From: Martinezella lusitana
GTDB lineage: Bacteria > Pseudomonadota > Alphaproteobacteria > Rhizobiales > Rhizobiaceae
NCBI RefSeq assembly: GCF_010668395.1
Contig: NZ_WUEY01000026.1
Location: 18,108 to 82,107, forward strand
Reading direction: 5' to 3'
DNA: 64,000 bases
Part shown: one piece after another, positions 43,803-51,969 of the stretch
Numbering within the stretch: the stretch's first letter is position 1
How the letters are laid out: every line of letters begins with the position of its first letter
Program-made: the position numbers and the translations under genes
Notes under the pieces: model-generated
Told to the model about the DNA's origin: nothing
Databases searched by the model: none
The model's input: the letters and a program-made list of their open reading frames with translations, nothing else

Positions 43803-44546
43803 ATGTTCAATCTCACCCGCAGACATATGATGACAGCCACAGCCGGCGCCTTGGCGGCGATCTCGACATCCCGTATCGCGGCAGCACAGCAAAATGGCGG
43901 CGCGACCGATAGCGGTGATGGGCCGTTCAAGTTGCCATCGCTGCCCTATGGCTATGATACGCTTCAGTCCGCGATCGACACGGATACGATGCATCTGCAT
44001 CATGACAAGCACCATGCCGCCTATGTGGCAAATCTGAACGCGGCGGCGAAGCAGGCGCCGCAAATTGCCGATCATCCCATGGAACACCTGCTGGCCAATC
44101 TCGATCAGGTGCCCGACAGCGTCCGGACGACTGTCCGCAACAACCTTGGCGGCCATGTAAACCACAGCATGTTCTGGGAAATCATGGGTGGCGCCGGCGC
44201 CGCACCTGGCGGCGAAGTCACTGCCGCCATCCAGCGCGATTTCGGCGGGCTGGATCAGCTGAAAACAAGCTTCAACTCGGCTGGAGGCAAGATCTTCGGA
44301 TCGGGATGGGTGTTCGTGACGGTCACGCAGGAAGGCAAGCTCGGCATCGAGGCCCGGCCCAACCAGGATACGCCGCTGATGGAAGGCAAGCGCGTTCTTT
44401 TCGGCAACGACGTCTGGGAACATGCCTATTACCTGCGCTATCAGAATCGTCGCGCGGACTACCTGTCGGCATGGTGGACGGTTATCAACTGGACGAAGAT
44501 CGGTGAGCGTTATGCCGCAGCGCGGCAGGGCAAATTGACGATATGA
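43803..44546 (+). CDS. Fe/Mn superoxide dismutase with Tat-like signal
   Basis: 247 residues. The N-terminus LTRRHMMTATAGALAAISTSRIAAAQQ is a twin-arginine type signal (RR followed by a hydrophobic Ala-rich stretch), so the enzyme should be periplasmic. Metal ligands are visible: His66 (MHLHHDKHH), His121 (VNHSMFW), Asp203 and His207 (GNDVWEHAYYL). It dismutates superoxide to oxygen and hydrogen peroxide. The Fe/Mn family is usually cytosolic; exported forms are a minority. Downstream are an ECF sigma factor and its anti-sigma factor, after a 13-bp hairpin. Confidence 0.94.
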   Translation: MFNLTRRHMMTATAGALAAISTSRIAAAQQNGGATDSGDGPFKLPSLPYGYDTLQSAIDTDTMHLHHDKHHAAYVANLNAAAKQAPQIADHPMEHLLANLDQVPDSVRTTVRNNLGGHVNHSMFWEIMGGAGAAPGGEVTAAIQRDFGGLDQLKTSFNSAGGKIFGSGWVFVTVTQEGKLGIEARPNQDTPLMEGKRVLFGNDVWEHAYYLRYQNRRADYLSAWWTVINWTKIGERYAAARQGKLTI

Positions 44547-44555
44547 TCGAATCCG

Positions 44556-44597
44556 CAAGGACGGCAGCTGATCGCGCGCGGTTGGCTGCCGTCCTTG
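44556..44597 (+). terminator. 13-bp hairpin after the superoxide dismutase gene
   Basis: CAAGGACGGCAGC (44556-44568) and GCTGCCGTCCTTG (44585-44597) are exact inverted repeats with a 16-base loop, starting 10 bases after the stop codon. No T-run follows. It probably ends or stabilises the dismutase transcript and separates it from the sigma factor gene. Confidence 0.6.
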
Positions 44598-44635
44598 ACC
44601 GTCGGCCGAGTTTAACAGCACGAGGATAGCGTGTC

Positions 44636-45181
44636 TTGATAGGCGATCGCAAACTCCACGCAGCTCAGCAAGAGGTGCAGGGTGGCCTTGTCGACCATCT
44701 GAAAAGGTTGTGGCGTTACGGATATGTCCTGTCCCGGCAACGGGACGTGGCGGAGGATCTCGTGCAAGCCACCTGCCTGAGGGCGATCGAACGAGCCGCG
44801 CAGTATACGCCGGGCACCCGGCTGGACCGCTGGCTGTTTTCGATCCTGCATTCGATCTGGATCGACGAGGTGCGCGCCAGGCGCATTCGCCTGGGCGGAG
44901 GCATCGTCGACGCCGACTGCGTGCTCTTTGTCGATGGCGAGCACGAAAGCGAAACGCGCCTGATGGCAAATCAAGTCCTGAAGCTTGTCGACGGGCTTCC
45001 CGAAGCGCAGCGGAATGCGGTGTTCCTGGCCTATGTCGAAGGCCTTTCGTATAAGGAAATCGCCGAAGTCCTCGATATTCCGATCGGCACGGTCATGAGC
45101 CGTCTAGCGAATGCGCGTGCAAGACTTGCCGATATCGTCGCCGCAGCGAAAGAAACGCCGCTCCGGGAAAGGAGAGACTGA
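44636..45181 (+). CDS. RNA polymerase sigma factor, ECF family
   Basis: 181 residues from a TTG at 44636 with GAGGA upstream; a GTG at 44672 is possible but less well placed. Region 2 is seen in LWRYGYVLSRQRDVAEDLVQATCLRAIERAAQYTPGTRLDRWLFSILHSIWIDEVRAR, region 4 in LVDGLPEAQRNAVFLAYVEGLSYKEIAEVLDIPIGTVMSRLANARARL. It should direct transcription of a stress regulon and be held by the anti-sigma factor encoded next: its TGA shares one base with that start codon. Which promoters it reads is not visible; the adjacent dismutase and DUF3455 genes are the obvious candidates. Confidence 0.93.
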   Translation: MIGDRKLHAAQQEVQGGLVDHLKRLWRYGYVLSRQRDVAEDLVQATCLRAIERAAQYTPGTRLDRWLFSILHSIWIDEVRARRIRLGGGIVDADCVLFVDGEHESETRLMANQVLKLVDGLPEAQRNAVFLAYVEGLSYKEIAEVLDIPIGTVMSRLANARARLADIVAAAKETPLRERRD

Positions 45182-45969
45182 TGCCGACCCATGTTGATCC
45201 GGCCTCGATGTCCGTCGACGAGTTGATTGTCGCCTATCTCGATGACGAGCTGGATGCCGCTGCAAAACTGGCCGTGGAAGATCGCTTGAACCGGGATAGC
45301 GCATTTTGCGACCGGTTCGAATTCCTGACCTCCAACTCTGTTCCGATGCATGCGGCCTTTGCGGCTCTTCTGGATGACGCACCCGTCGAGCGGATGAAAT
45401 CGGCCCTTCCCCCCTTGGACCGGATCGTCCCGGACCCGGCTTTGCCGAACCGGCGCCGCTTTCTCGCCGCCGCCTGCCTCGCGGCGGGAGCGGTCGCAGG
45501 CGGAGGCCTCGTCCGGCTTCTGTCATCGGGCGAAACCGGTTCCTCCCAGAATTGGAGGGCCGTGGTTGCCGATTATATGCAGCTCTATTCCGCGGATACG
45601 CTGAGCAATCTGAGCGATGATCCCGCAGTGAAGGCGGACCAGATTTCGAGGGTGGCCAGCGTCATGCAGCTGCCGCTGACGACGCAAGGCCTGATGATTT
45701 CCGGCATACCCTTCAAGCGCGCTCAATTGCTGACATTCGACAGGAAGCCGCTGGCGCAGATCGCCTATCTCGACCCGAAATACGGCCCCCTCGCACTCTG
45801 CATCACGCATAGCAGCAAGGGGAAATCTGACTTTCAGAGGGAACAGCGGCTGGGGATGAATATCGTCTTCTGGTCGAGCGCCGATCATTCATTCATGGTG
45901 ATCGGGCGAAACCCGCCGGAGCAGCTTGGAGCGATAGCAAACCAGCTGCAGTCCGGCCTCGAAAGCTAG
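45181..45969 (+). CDS. Anti-sigma factor, membrane protein
   Basis: 262 residues. The N-terminal part SMSVDELIVAYLDDELDAAAKLAVEDRLNRDSAFCDRFEFL is a typical anti-sigma domain without the His-Cys-Cys zinc motif. A membrane segment preceded by Arg residues follows (RRRFLAAACLAAGAVAGGGLV). The periplasmic part of about 170 residues includes RAVVADYMQLYSADTLSNLSDDPAVKADQISRVASVMQLPLT, as in FecR-less, ChrR-unrelated anti-sigma proteins of rhizobia. It should hold the sigma factor at the membrane until a periplasmic stress signal. Translationally coupled to the sigma gene. Confidence 0.88.
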   Translation: MPTHVDPASMSVDELIVAYLDDELDAAAKLAVEDRLNRDSAFCDRFEFLTSNSVPMHAAFAALLDDAPVERMKSALPPLDRIVPDPALPNRRRFLAAACLAAGAVAGGGLVRLLSSGETGSSQNWRAVVADYMQLYSADTLSNLSDDPAVKADQISRVASVMQLPLTTQGLMISGIPFKRAQLLTFDRKPLAQIAYLDPKYGPLALCITHSSKGKSDFQREQRLGMNIVFWSSADHSFMVIGRNPPEQLGAIANQLQSGLES

Positions 45970-46215
45970 CTTGATTGACCGGCTATGGGTTTGGGACGTT
46001 TATGTGATTTCGGTGAGGGTGGAACGCGGCAGGCGGCATAAATCAGGCACATGTGCCGGTGACGACTTTCCATTGTTCCTGGCGCGGACTCTGTCGCGGC
46101 CGACGACCGCGCCGATGGGCGGAGCAAATGATTGCGCCACCTATCGGAGAGTCACGCGACGGCAGCCTTTGCGAACGCTTCCGCTATTCGTTGTCTCGGG
46201 CAGGTTAATATGGTT

Positions 46216-46243
46216 CTGGCGCAAGATAGGCTACCTGCGCCAG
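46216..46243 (-). terminator. Hairpin after ftsZ2
   Basis: CTGGCGCA (46216-46223) and TGCGCCAG (46236-46243) are exact inverted repeats with a 12-base loop, 7 bases beyond the leftward FtsZ stop codon. The rightward anti-sigma gene ends 246 bases away, so the hairpin may serve both convergent units. Confidence 0.45.
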
Positions 46244-46249
46244 CTCCAG

Positions 46250-47212
46250 CTAGGCGCGATCCAGACCGGTCGCAACCACCGACACCCTGAAAACCCCATC
46301 GAGGTTTCGATCGAAGATCGCTCCGACCACGATATCGGCGTCATCGAGGACTTCATCCCGTATGCGGCTTGCCGCCTCATCCACTTCGAACAGCGTCATG
46401 TCTGTTCCGCCGGAAATGGAGATCAGCACGCCTTTGGCGCCCTTCATGCTCATGTCATCCAGAAGCGGGTTGGCAACGGCGGCTTCTGCCGCTCTCAAGG
46501 CGCGGCCCGGTCCCGTCGCTTCGCCTGTTCCCATCATCGCGCGACCCATTCCGCGCATGACGGTTTTGACGTCGGCAAAATCGAGGTTGATAAGTCCTTC
46601 CTTGACGATCAGATCCGTGATGCAGCTGACGCCGGCGTACAAAACCCGGTCCGCGGTCATGAACGCATTTGCAAAGGTGGTCGTAGCATCCGCAATGCGA
46701 AACAAGTTCTGATTGGGAATGACGATGACGGTATCCGCGCTCTCGCGGAGCCGCTCGATACCCTCCTCGGCGGTGCGCATGCGACGGTTGCCCTCGAACG
46801 TAAAGGGCTTGGTGACGACGCCGACCGTAAGAATGCCCGCCTGCCGTGCGACCTTGGCTATGATCGGAGCGGCACCCGTCCCTGTGCCACCGCCCATTCC
46901 GGCGGTGATGAAGCACATATGCGTTCCCTGGAGATGATCCATGATTTCATCGATGGTTTCCTCGGCGGCCGCGCGTCCGATGTCCGGCAGTGAACCTGCG
47001 CCGAGGCCTTCCGTTACTTCGGCTCCAAGTTGAATGCGCCTGCTTGCTTTCGATGTCGCCAGCGCCTGTGCGTCCGTATTGGCCGCAATGAATTCGACAC
47101 CCTGCAGTTCTTCCGCAATCATGTTGTTGATTGCGTTGCCGCCGCCACCGCCGACGCCCACGATGGTAATCTTGGGTATCATCTCAGATATCGGTGTGCG
47201 GATGTCGGGCAT
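46250..47212 (-). CDS. ftsZ2: FtsZ-like protein without C-terminal tail (FtsZ2)
   Basis: 320 residues from the ATG at 47210-47212, which has GGAG 6 bases upstream; an ATG at 47224 has none. The tubulin-like GTPase is complete: KITIVGVGGGGGNAINNM, tubulin signature GGGTGTG (residues 107-113), GNRRMRTAEEGIERLRESADTVIVIPNQNLFR and the T7 loop NLDFADV (209-215). It ends directly after the GTPase/C-terminal core (VSVVATGLDRA), without linker or the conserved C-terminal peptide that binds FtsA and ZipA. Rhizobia such as Ensifer meliloti carry a second short FtsZ of this type. It may modulate division or be a specialised filament. It stands alone, not in a dcw cluster. Confidence 0.93.
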   Translation of the reverse strand: MPDIRTPISEMIPKITIVGVGGGGGNAINNMIAEELQGVEFIAANTDAQALATSKASRRIQLGAEVTEGLGAGSLPDIGRAAAEETIDEIMDHLQGTHMCFITAGMGGGTGTGAAPIIAKVARQAGILTVGVVTKPFTFEGNRRMRTAEEGIERLRESADTVIVIPNQNLFRIADATTTFANAFMTADRVLYAGVSCITDLIVKEGLINLDFADVKTVMRGMGRAMMGTGEATGPGRALRAAEAAVANPLLDDMSMKGAKGVLISISGGTDMTLFEVDEAASRIRDEVLDDADIVVGAIFDRNLDGVFRVSVVATGLDRA

Positions 47213-47378
47213 TAGGAACTCCATTGAATCATGTCACTCTCAAACGGGATCGCTTGCGGCCTAGAAATAGACGCCCCGGCGATTCGCTGAAAGATGCAGA
47301 TCCTAGCGGGGAACATGTGCGCATTGCGGCAGCGATCGGCTTACCCCCATATTTAACGGGCTTGATGCACGACATGGC

Positions 47379-48263
47379 TTATTTGCAATCCATCGCTGAA
47401 GTCACCTCCTTCGTGGCAACCACGAAAGCACGGGCGGCGGCAGAGTGATAGGCATTGCGGCGGCGTAGCAGCGCCGCGCGGCGCGGCGCGAATTCCGGCG
47501 GCAACCCGATCGTCGCAAGACCCGCGCCGGCGACATTCGCGGGCAGGATGGTGGCGAGGTCTGTCTGGCGAACGATTTCCATCAGCGCCGTGATCGAATT
47601 TACTTCGACAGCGACGGACGACCGCAAGCCGCTGTTTTGGAAATATTGATCCACAAGCCGCCGCGTGGAAAAGGATCCGTCCAGCAGCGCGAGCGGGGTT
47701 GATGCGAGCTCGGCCGCAGTGAAGGCATTCCCCCGCGCGCCTTGCCAGATGGCGCTGACGATCAAGGCCAGTCGCTCATCGTGAAGAGGGATCGTCTCTA
47801 TGTCCTCTGCCGGCAGGTCGCCGAAGCCAATGCCCAGATCCAACTCATCGTTTCGCAGCGCCGGCTCGATCTCTTCCTGCGCCGCGACGTGAACGACCAG
47901 ACCGATCCCCGGATAGCTGCTGCGGAAGTGCCGCAGCAATGGCGCGATCAGATAGGCGGCGATGCTGGGCGTGATGCCCAGCCGCAAGGAGCCGGTGGAT
48001 AGATCCTCGACATCGCGTACGGCGCGCGTCGCCTCGTCCAGCTCCTTCAAGGCGCGATCGACGTGGCGAAGATAGGCAACACCCAGGTCGGTAGGGCGAA
48101 CCTGACGCCCGCTTCGGTCGAGCAGCCTTGCACCCAGACCGAGCTCCAATTCCCTTATCTGCTGCGACAGCGCCGGTTGCGACACATGCAGCGCCTGAGC
48201 GGCCCGCGTAAAGCTGCCGTGATCGACAACGGCTTTGAGATAGCGGATATGGCGCAGGAGCAT
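47379..48263 (-). CDS. LysR-family transcriptional regulator, CynR-like
   Basis: 294 residues from the ATG at 48261-48263 (MLLRHIRYLKAVVDHGSFTRAAQALHVSQPALSQQIRELE), the usual start of CynR-like proteins. The HTH is followed by the effector domain (LRLGITPSIAAYLIAPLLRHF onward). It is divergent from the fumarylacetoacetase-family gene and is its likely regulator. The repeat at 48266-48284, a LysR-type site, begins 3 bases from its start codon and indicates autoregulation. Confidence 0.92.
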   Translation of the reverse strand: MLLRHIRYLKAVVDHGSFTRAAQALHVSQPALSQQIRELELGLGARLLDRSGRQVRPTDLGVAYLRHVDRALKELDEATRAVRDVEDLSTGSLRLGITPSIAAYLIAPLLRHFRSSYPGIGLVVHVAAQEEIEPALRNDELDLGIGFGDLPAEDIETIPLHDERLALIVSAIWQGARGNAFTAAELASTPLALLDGSFSTRRLVDQYFQNSGLRSSVAVEVNSITALMEIVRQTDLATILPANVAGAGLATIGLPPEFAPRRAALLRRRNAYHSAAARAFVVATKEVTSAMDCK

Positions 48264-48265
48264 AA

Positions 48266-48284
48266 CTATAACCATTGCTTATAG
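48266..48284. promoter_or_regulatory. LysR-type box CTATAA-N7-TTATAG
   Basis: Exact inverted repeat of 6-bp arms with a 7-base spacer. It contains ATAA-N7-TTAT, the arrangement known for LysR proteins such as OccR. It lies directly upstream of the CynR-like start and 150 bases before the divergent hydrolase gene. Confidence 0.65.
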
Positions 48285-48436
48285 AGATAGTAAGAAATCA
48301 GTCTTGGACGATTATAGCCGGAAAGACTATCTCCTTACCAGACGCACCGCTGAGCACGTCCAAAACCATTGAAAATTTCGATCGCCGCCCGTGCCCGAGG
48401 CCGGGAACGGCACGTCTGCATCAAAGGAGAAAAGTC

Positions 48437-49261
48437 ATGCAGCAGTTTGCACGCATCCTGACAAATAACAGCGTTATTCCCGTTCTTCTCAAGGATGGGG
48501 AACATTTGGATCTCCGTCCAATCGTGGCCGACATTCCACCCGCCGCCATTGCCAGCGGGATCCTCAACGCGGTGGATACGACCGGCCTCCGGCCCGTCAC
48601 CGACGATTTCGCCTATCTGGCGCCGATCGAAGGCGTGCGGCAGATCGCTGCCACCGGCTTCAACTACAAGAAGCACATCGAGGAATTCAAAATGTCGCCG
48701 CCCACCGAACCCGAAGTGTTCCTGAAGGCCGTCACCTCGCTTTCCGGACCGAGCGACCCGATCTCGCGTGGGCCCAACGCCGGCATAAAATTGGACTGGG
48801 AAGTGGAGCTCGCGATCGTGGTCGGACGCGAGACCAGCGACATCAGTGCGGCCCGCGCCCCGGACCATATCTTCGGCTATGTCTGCCTGAACGATATCTC
48901 CGACCGCAACACCCAGGTCGACGGCAGCGGCGCACAGCACCTCGTGCGCGCCAAGTCGCGGCCCGGATACACACCGATCGGCCCCTATCTCGTCACCGGC
49001 GTCGATGGGATGAATCTCGACCTGTGGACCAAGTTGAACGGACGGATCGAGCAGCAGGGCAATACAAGCGACATGCTGTTCTCGATCAACGAGATGCTGG
49101 CCTATTTCTCGAGGTACATGACGCTGCTGCCGGGCGACATTCTTGCCACCGGTACGCCGCCGGGCGTCGGGTTCGGCAAGGGTCGCTTCATGTCGGCCGG
49201 CGACGTTCTGGAATGCGGCATAGCGCATCTTGGCGCCCAGCGGCACGAGATCCGCGATTGA
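48437..49261 (+). CDS. Fumarylacetoacetate hydrolase family protein
   Basis: 274 residues from the ATG at 48437, with AAAGGAG upstream; the frame is open from 48275 but that part is not conserved. The FAH fold is visible in IAATGFNYKKHIEEFKM, KLDWEVELAIVVGRE, FGYVCLNDISDRN, GPYLVTGVDGMNLDLWTKLNG and the end LLPGDILATGTPPGVGFGKG. The acidic metal ligands fall in the WEVEL and NDISD parts. Members cleave C-C bonds of acylpyruvates and related diketo acids or hydrate dienoates. Divergent from the CynR-like regulator; single gene, ended by a hairpin. Substrate unknown. Confidence 0.93.
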   Translation: MQQFARILTNNSVIPVLLKDGEHLDLRPIVADIPPAAIASGILNAVDTTGLRPVTDDFAYLAPIEGVRQIAATGFNYKKHIEEFKMSPPTEPEVFLKAVTSLSGPSDPISRGPNAGIKLDWEVELAIVVGRETSDISAARAPDHIFGYVCLNDISDRNTQVDGSGAQHLVRAKSRPGYTPIGPYLVTGVDGMNLDLWTKLNGRIEQQGNTSDMLFSINEMLAYFSRYMTLLPGDILATGTPPGVGFGKGRFMSAGDVLECGIAHLGAQRHEIRD

Positions 49262-49273
49262 TGAGAACAGAAA

Positions 49274-49297
49274 AGCCGGGCCCGTCGCGGCCCGGCT
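49274..49297. terminator. Bidirectional hairpin terminator
   Basis: AGCCGGGCC (49274-49282) and GGCCCGGCT (49289-49297) are exact inverted repeats with a 6-base loop, between two convergent genes. AAAA flanks the left arm, so for the leftward hydrolase transcript the hairpin is followed by TTTTCTG, a reasonable intrinsic terminator. Confidence 0.65.
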
Positions 49298-49500
49298 CCG
49301 TCGATTGAGGACAATTGCGGCCTCGCCGCGACCCTACGCGGGCTACGCGCGGCGCTGGACGGACCTTTGCGTCTCCGCAAAAAAAGCAAAGCGCAAACAA
49401 GCCTGTCGAATGCACCAATGCTGGCAAGGCCCAAAGCGCCACCCGTCGTTGCGGTCGAACCGCGATCGCGTTCATGTGCCGCTCGCCCGGTTTTCCGGAT

Positions 49501-50319
49501 TTAAACCCGTTCGGTTTCCGCGAGAAAAGACAAAATCAGCGCGGAAACTCTCTGCGGATCTTCCCAATGCGGATTATGTCCATACCCTTCGAGCGTGATC
49601 GACCGAACTGTGTGAAACGCGTGCGCAAGCGTCTCCCGATGCGAACTGCCAAAGAGCGGGTCGGCTGAACCGGCGATGCAAAGTACCGGCGCCGTGACCC
49701 GCGCCGCGCTGCATCGCAGATCGGTTTCGCCAAAGCCCTCCAGGATGCCATGCCAGATCGCCGCCGGCATCGCCGCCGCATCCAGCTTCATCCTCGACAA
49801 GAAGTCGGAATCGACAGGGCGGCTGCAGGCATACCAATCACGGAGAAACGGCCCCGAAGGGTCGATGGGATCCCGAAGCGAACGTATATCGCGGGCAAGC
49901 GGGCTCTCGGCACCGAAATCCGGCCGCAGGCTGGCAGACAGAAGGATGAGTGCATTCACGCCATCCCGGCGGCGGGCCGCAAGCTCTATCGCCGTCATCG
50001 CGCCCATCGAATGGCCAACAAGCGCAATGTTCTCAAGTCCGAGAACCGTCAGAAGCCGGTCGATGCTCGCGGCAAAATCATCGACATGCATTCCTCCATC
50101 CAGAGCGGATGCCCCATGCCCGGGAAGATCCGGAACGATCAGGCGAAAATCAGGAAAGAAGCGTTCGAGCGCGGCAAAGCTGCGGCTCGTGTCGGAAAAG
50201 CCGTGCAGCAGCAGAAGCGGCGGTCCGTTTCCGCCGCTGTCGACGAAGGCGACGGACTTCCCTTCCGACGTTTCAACGTATCGCTTGCGGCTATGCCAAT
50301 GATCTGCGTGAATAGTCAT
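49501..50319 (-). CDS. Alpha/beta hydrolase
   Basis: 272 residues. Oxyanion motif LLLLHGFSDTSRSF, nucleophile elbow GHSMGA (Ser104), acid in AGSADPLFG and catalytic His in GYGHNPHWED. Typical small soluble esterase/lipase-like hydrolase. Its start overlaps the stop of the ChoX-like gene (ATGA), so the two are one operon. With a choline-binding protein before it and a BetI-like regulator divergent, hydrolysis of a choline or betaine ester is a reasonable guess; the family alone does not show it. Confidence 0.9.
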   Translation of the reverse strand: MTIHADHWHSRKRYVETSEGKSVAFVDSGGNGPPLLLLHGFSDTSRSFAALERFFPDFRLIVPDLPGHGASALDGGMHVDDFAASIDRLLTVLGLENIALVGHSMGAMTAIELAARRRDGVNALILLSASLRPDFGAESPLARDIRSLRDPIDPSGPFLRDWYACSRPVDSDFLSRMKLDAAAMPAAIWHGILEGFGETDLRCSAARVTAPVLCIAGSADPLFGSSHRETLAHAFHTVRSITLEGYGHNPHWEDPQRVSALILSFLAETERV

Positions 50320-51257
50320 TGAAGCCCAAGAGCGCTTTTGACCGCGGCAAGCCCCGGTCGGCCGTCATAGGTGGATACTCCCGCCAGCCAGGTATCGAGC
50401 CGCGCGGGCTCGGCCTTGATTGCCTTCAAAGCGGCGTCGGCGGGTTCGAGACCATCATCCATGATGTAGGCCATGCCGCGGTTCTCGTAGTCGACATCGA
50501 ATGTCAGGTTGTTCAGGAGCTTCGCGACGTTGGCGCACTCTTGCAGATAACCCTTGCGCACCTGCGTGGATACCGTCGCCGCGCCAAAATTCGGTCCGTA
50601 GAATTTGTCGCCGCCGGTGAGATATTTGATGTCGAACACCGTGTTCATCGGATGCGGCGCCCAGCCTTGAAATACGATGAATGATTTGTCGCGCGTCCGG
50701 CGACTGACCTCCGAAAGCATGCCCTGCTCGCTCGACTCGATCACTTCCCACCCGTCGAGACCGAGAGCCGGATCTTTGATCGCGTCGAGCATCAGCTGGT
50801 TCGATCCCGGCTCTATGCCGTAGAGCTTGTGATCGAATTTGTCGGCAAACTTATGCAGATCGGAAAAATCCTTGACGCCGGCCTCCCAGACATAGGTGGG
50901 GACGGCAAATGTGTACTTCGCACCCTCAAGGTTGGTGCGAACCGTTTCCACCGAACCGTCTTCCTTGTACGGCTTGTAGTAGGCGACCATGGCCGGGTCC
51001 CAATAGCCGAGAAACACATCCAGGTTCTTGTTCTTCAGGCTCGTGTAAATGACGTCGATGCCGAGCAGCTGACTTTTGGCCTCATAACCCAGCGCATTTA
51101 ACAAAGTGATGCCGATCCCGGTCGTGAAGGCGAGATCATTCCAGCCCGGTTCCGCCATTCTCACAGCCTTGCAGCTTTCCGGCTCGCCCGCGAAGGCCCG
51201 AGCGGTTGCGGCAAGGAGGAGGATCGCGGTGGCTCCGGCTCTCACTGATCGTTTCAT
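50316..51257 (-). CDS. Choline/betaine-type ABC substrate-binding protein (ChoX/ProX family)
   Basis: 313 residues from the ATG at 51255-51257, with AAGGGG upstream; an upstream start at 51278 is less well placed. Signal peptide MKRSVRAGATAILLLAATARAFA. The mature part follows ChoX: VRMAEPGWNDLAFTTGIGITLLNALGYEAKSQLLGIDVIYTSLKNKNLDVFLGYWDPAM, IYG-like YGIEPGSNQLMLD, WEVIESSEQGMLSEV and FQGWAPHPMN. Aromatic residues for a quaternary-amine cage (Trp in GWND, GYWDP and GWAPHP) are present. No ABC permease or ATPase gene is adjacent, so it must use a transporter encoded elsewhere or serve another role. Operon with the downstream hydrolase. Confidence 0.88.
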   Translation of the reverse strand: MKRSVRAGATAILLLAATARAFAGEPESCKAVRMAEPGWNDLAFTTGIGITLLNALGYEAKSQLLGIDVIYTSLKNKNLDVFLGYWDPAMVAYYKPYKEDGSVETVRTNLEGAKYTFAVPTYVWEAGVKDFSDLHKFADKFDHKLYGIEPGSNQLMLDAIKDPALGLDGWEVIESSEQGMLSEVSRRTRDKSFIVFQGWAPHPMNTVFDIKYLTGGDKFYGPNFGAATVSTQVRKGYLQECANVAKLLNNLTFDVDYENRGMAYIMDDGLEPADAALKAIKAEPARLDTWLAGVSTYDGRPGLAAVKSALGLQ

Positions 51258-51270
51258 GGCAGTCCCCTTT

Positions 51271-51309
51271 TTGTCCAAATGGATACTTTATTGTCCCATG
51301 GGTCAATAA
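51271..51309. promoter_or_regulatory. Operator region for the TetR/BetI-like regulator
   Basis: The segment 51288-51309 is a 22-bp palindrome with one mismatched pair: outer arms TTATTG and CAATAA, inner CCCATGGG. A related weaker site TTGTCCAAATGGATA starts at 51271; both share TTGTCC then ATGG. They fill the 103-base space between the divergent ChoX-like and TetR-type genes, as expected for a repressor of both. Confidence 0.75.
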
Positions 51310-51360
51310 TTGATCTTTTCGGAAAACTTGTCAATGTAGAGCCCAACCTCGGGGGTAGAC

Positions 51361-51969
51361 ATGAGACTGGCCAAGATTAGCGACATCCGGAAGCGCGAAC
51401 TCAGGCGCGCCGCATTTGAGGTTTTGCAGCGCGAAGGCATGGCGGGAGCAACGCTGGAGAAAGTCGCCGCGCAGGCCGGCGCTTCGAAGGGTATCGTCCT
51501 GCACTATTTCGCAAACAAGCAGGAGTTGTTCGAGCATGCGATGCGCGAGGCGAACGCCGCCTTGAGGGACGCCGTCGTGGCGCGACTGAACCTCGCAAGG
51601 AGCCCCCTTGAAAGACTGGAGGCGATCATCGAAGGCAATTTCGAGGAACGCTTTTTCCAGCCGTCCGTTTGCCACGCGTGGTTGGCGCTTTGCGCAGAGG
51701 TTCCGCGCGAACCGCAATTGGCACGTATCCAGAAGGTCATTCACATGCGGATGCGGTCCAATCTCATGTCGGCCCTGGTTCATATGCTGCCGGAGGAAGA
51801 ATGCGAGGCAGTCGCACTCGGCATCACCGCCCTGATCGACGGACTCTGGCTGCGATTGGGCCTGCAGACGGAGCGCCTGACATCCAAGGATGCTCTTCGC
51901 CAGATGCGCGATTATCTATCTCACCGGCTGCCATCCGCCTTCGCGCAATCGTCAGTCGCGGATTTATGA
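51361..51969 (+). CDS. TetR-family regulator, BetI-like
   Basis: 202 residues. The HTH KRELRRAAFEVLQREGMAGATLEKVAAQAGASKGIVLHYFANKQELFEHAMREANAAL follows BetI, including GIVLHYF where BetI reads GIISHYF. The C-terminal ligand domain has WLALCAEVPREPQLARIQKVIHMRMRSNL and ALIDGLWLRLGL, again as in BetI. BetI proteins are choline-responsive repressors. Divergent from the ChoX-like/hydrolase operon with a strong palindrome between, so it is the probable repressor of both units. Confidence 0.92.
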   Translation: MRLAKISDIRKRELRRAAFEVLQREGMAGATLEKVAAQAGASKGIVLHYFANKQELFEHAMREANAALRDAVVARLNLARSPLERLEAIIEGNFEERFFQPSVCHAWLALCAEVPREPQLARIQKVIHMRMRSNLMSALVHMLPEEECEAVALGITALIDGLWLRLGLQTERLTSKDALRQMRDYLSHRLPSAFAQSSVADL

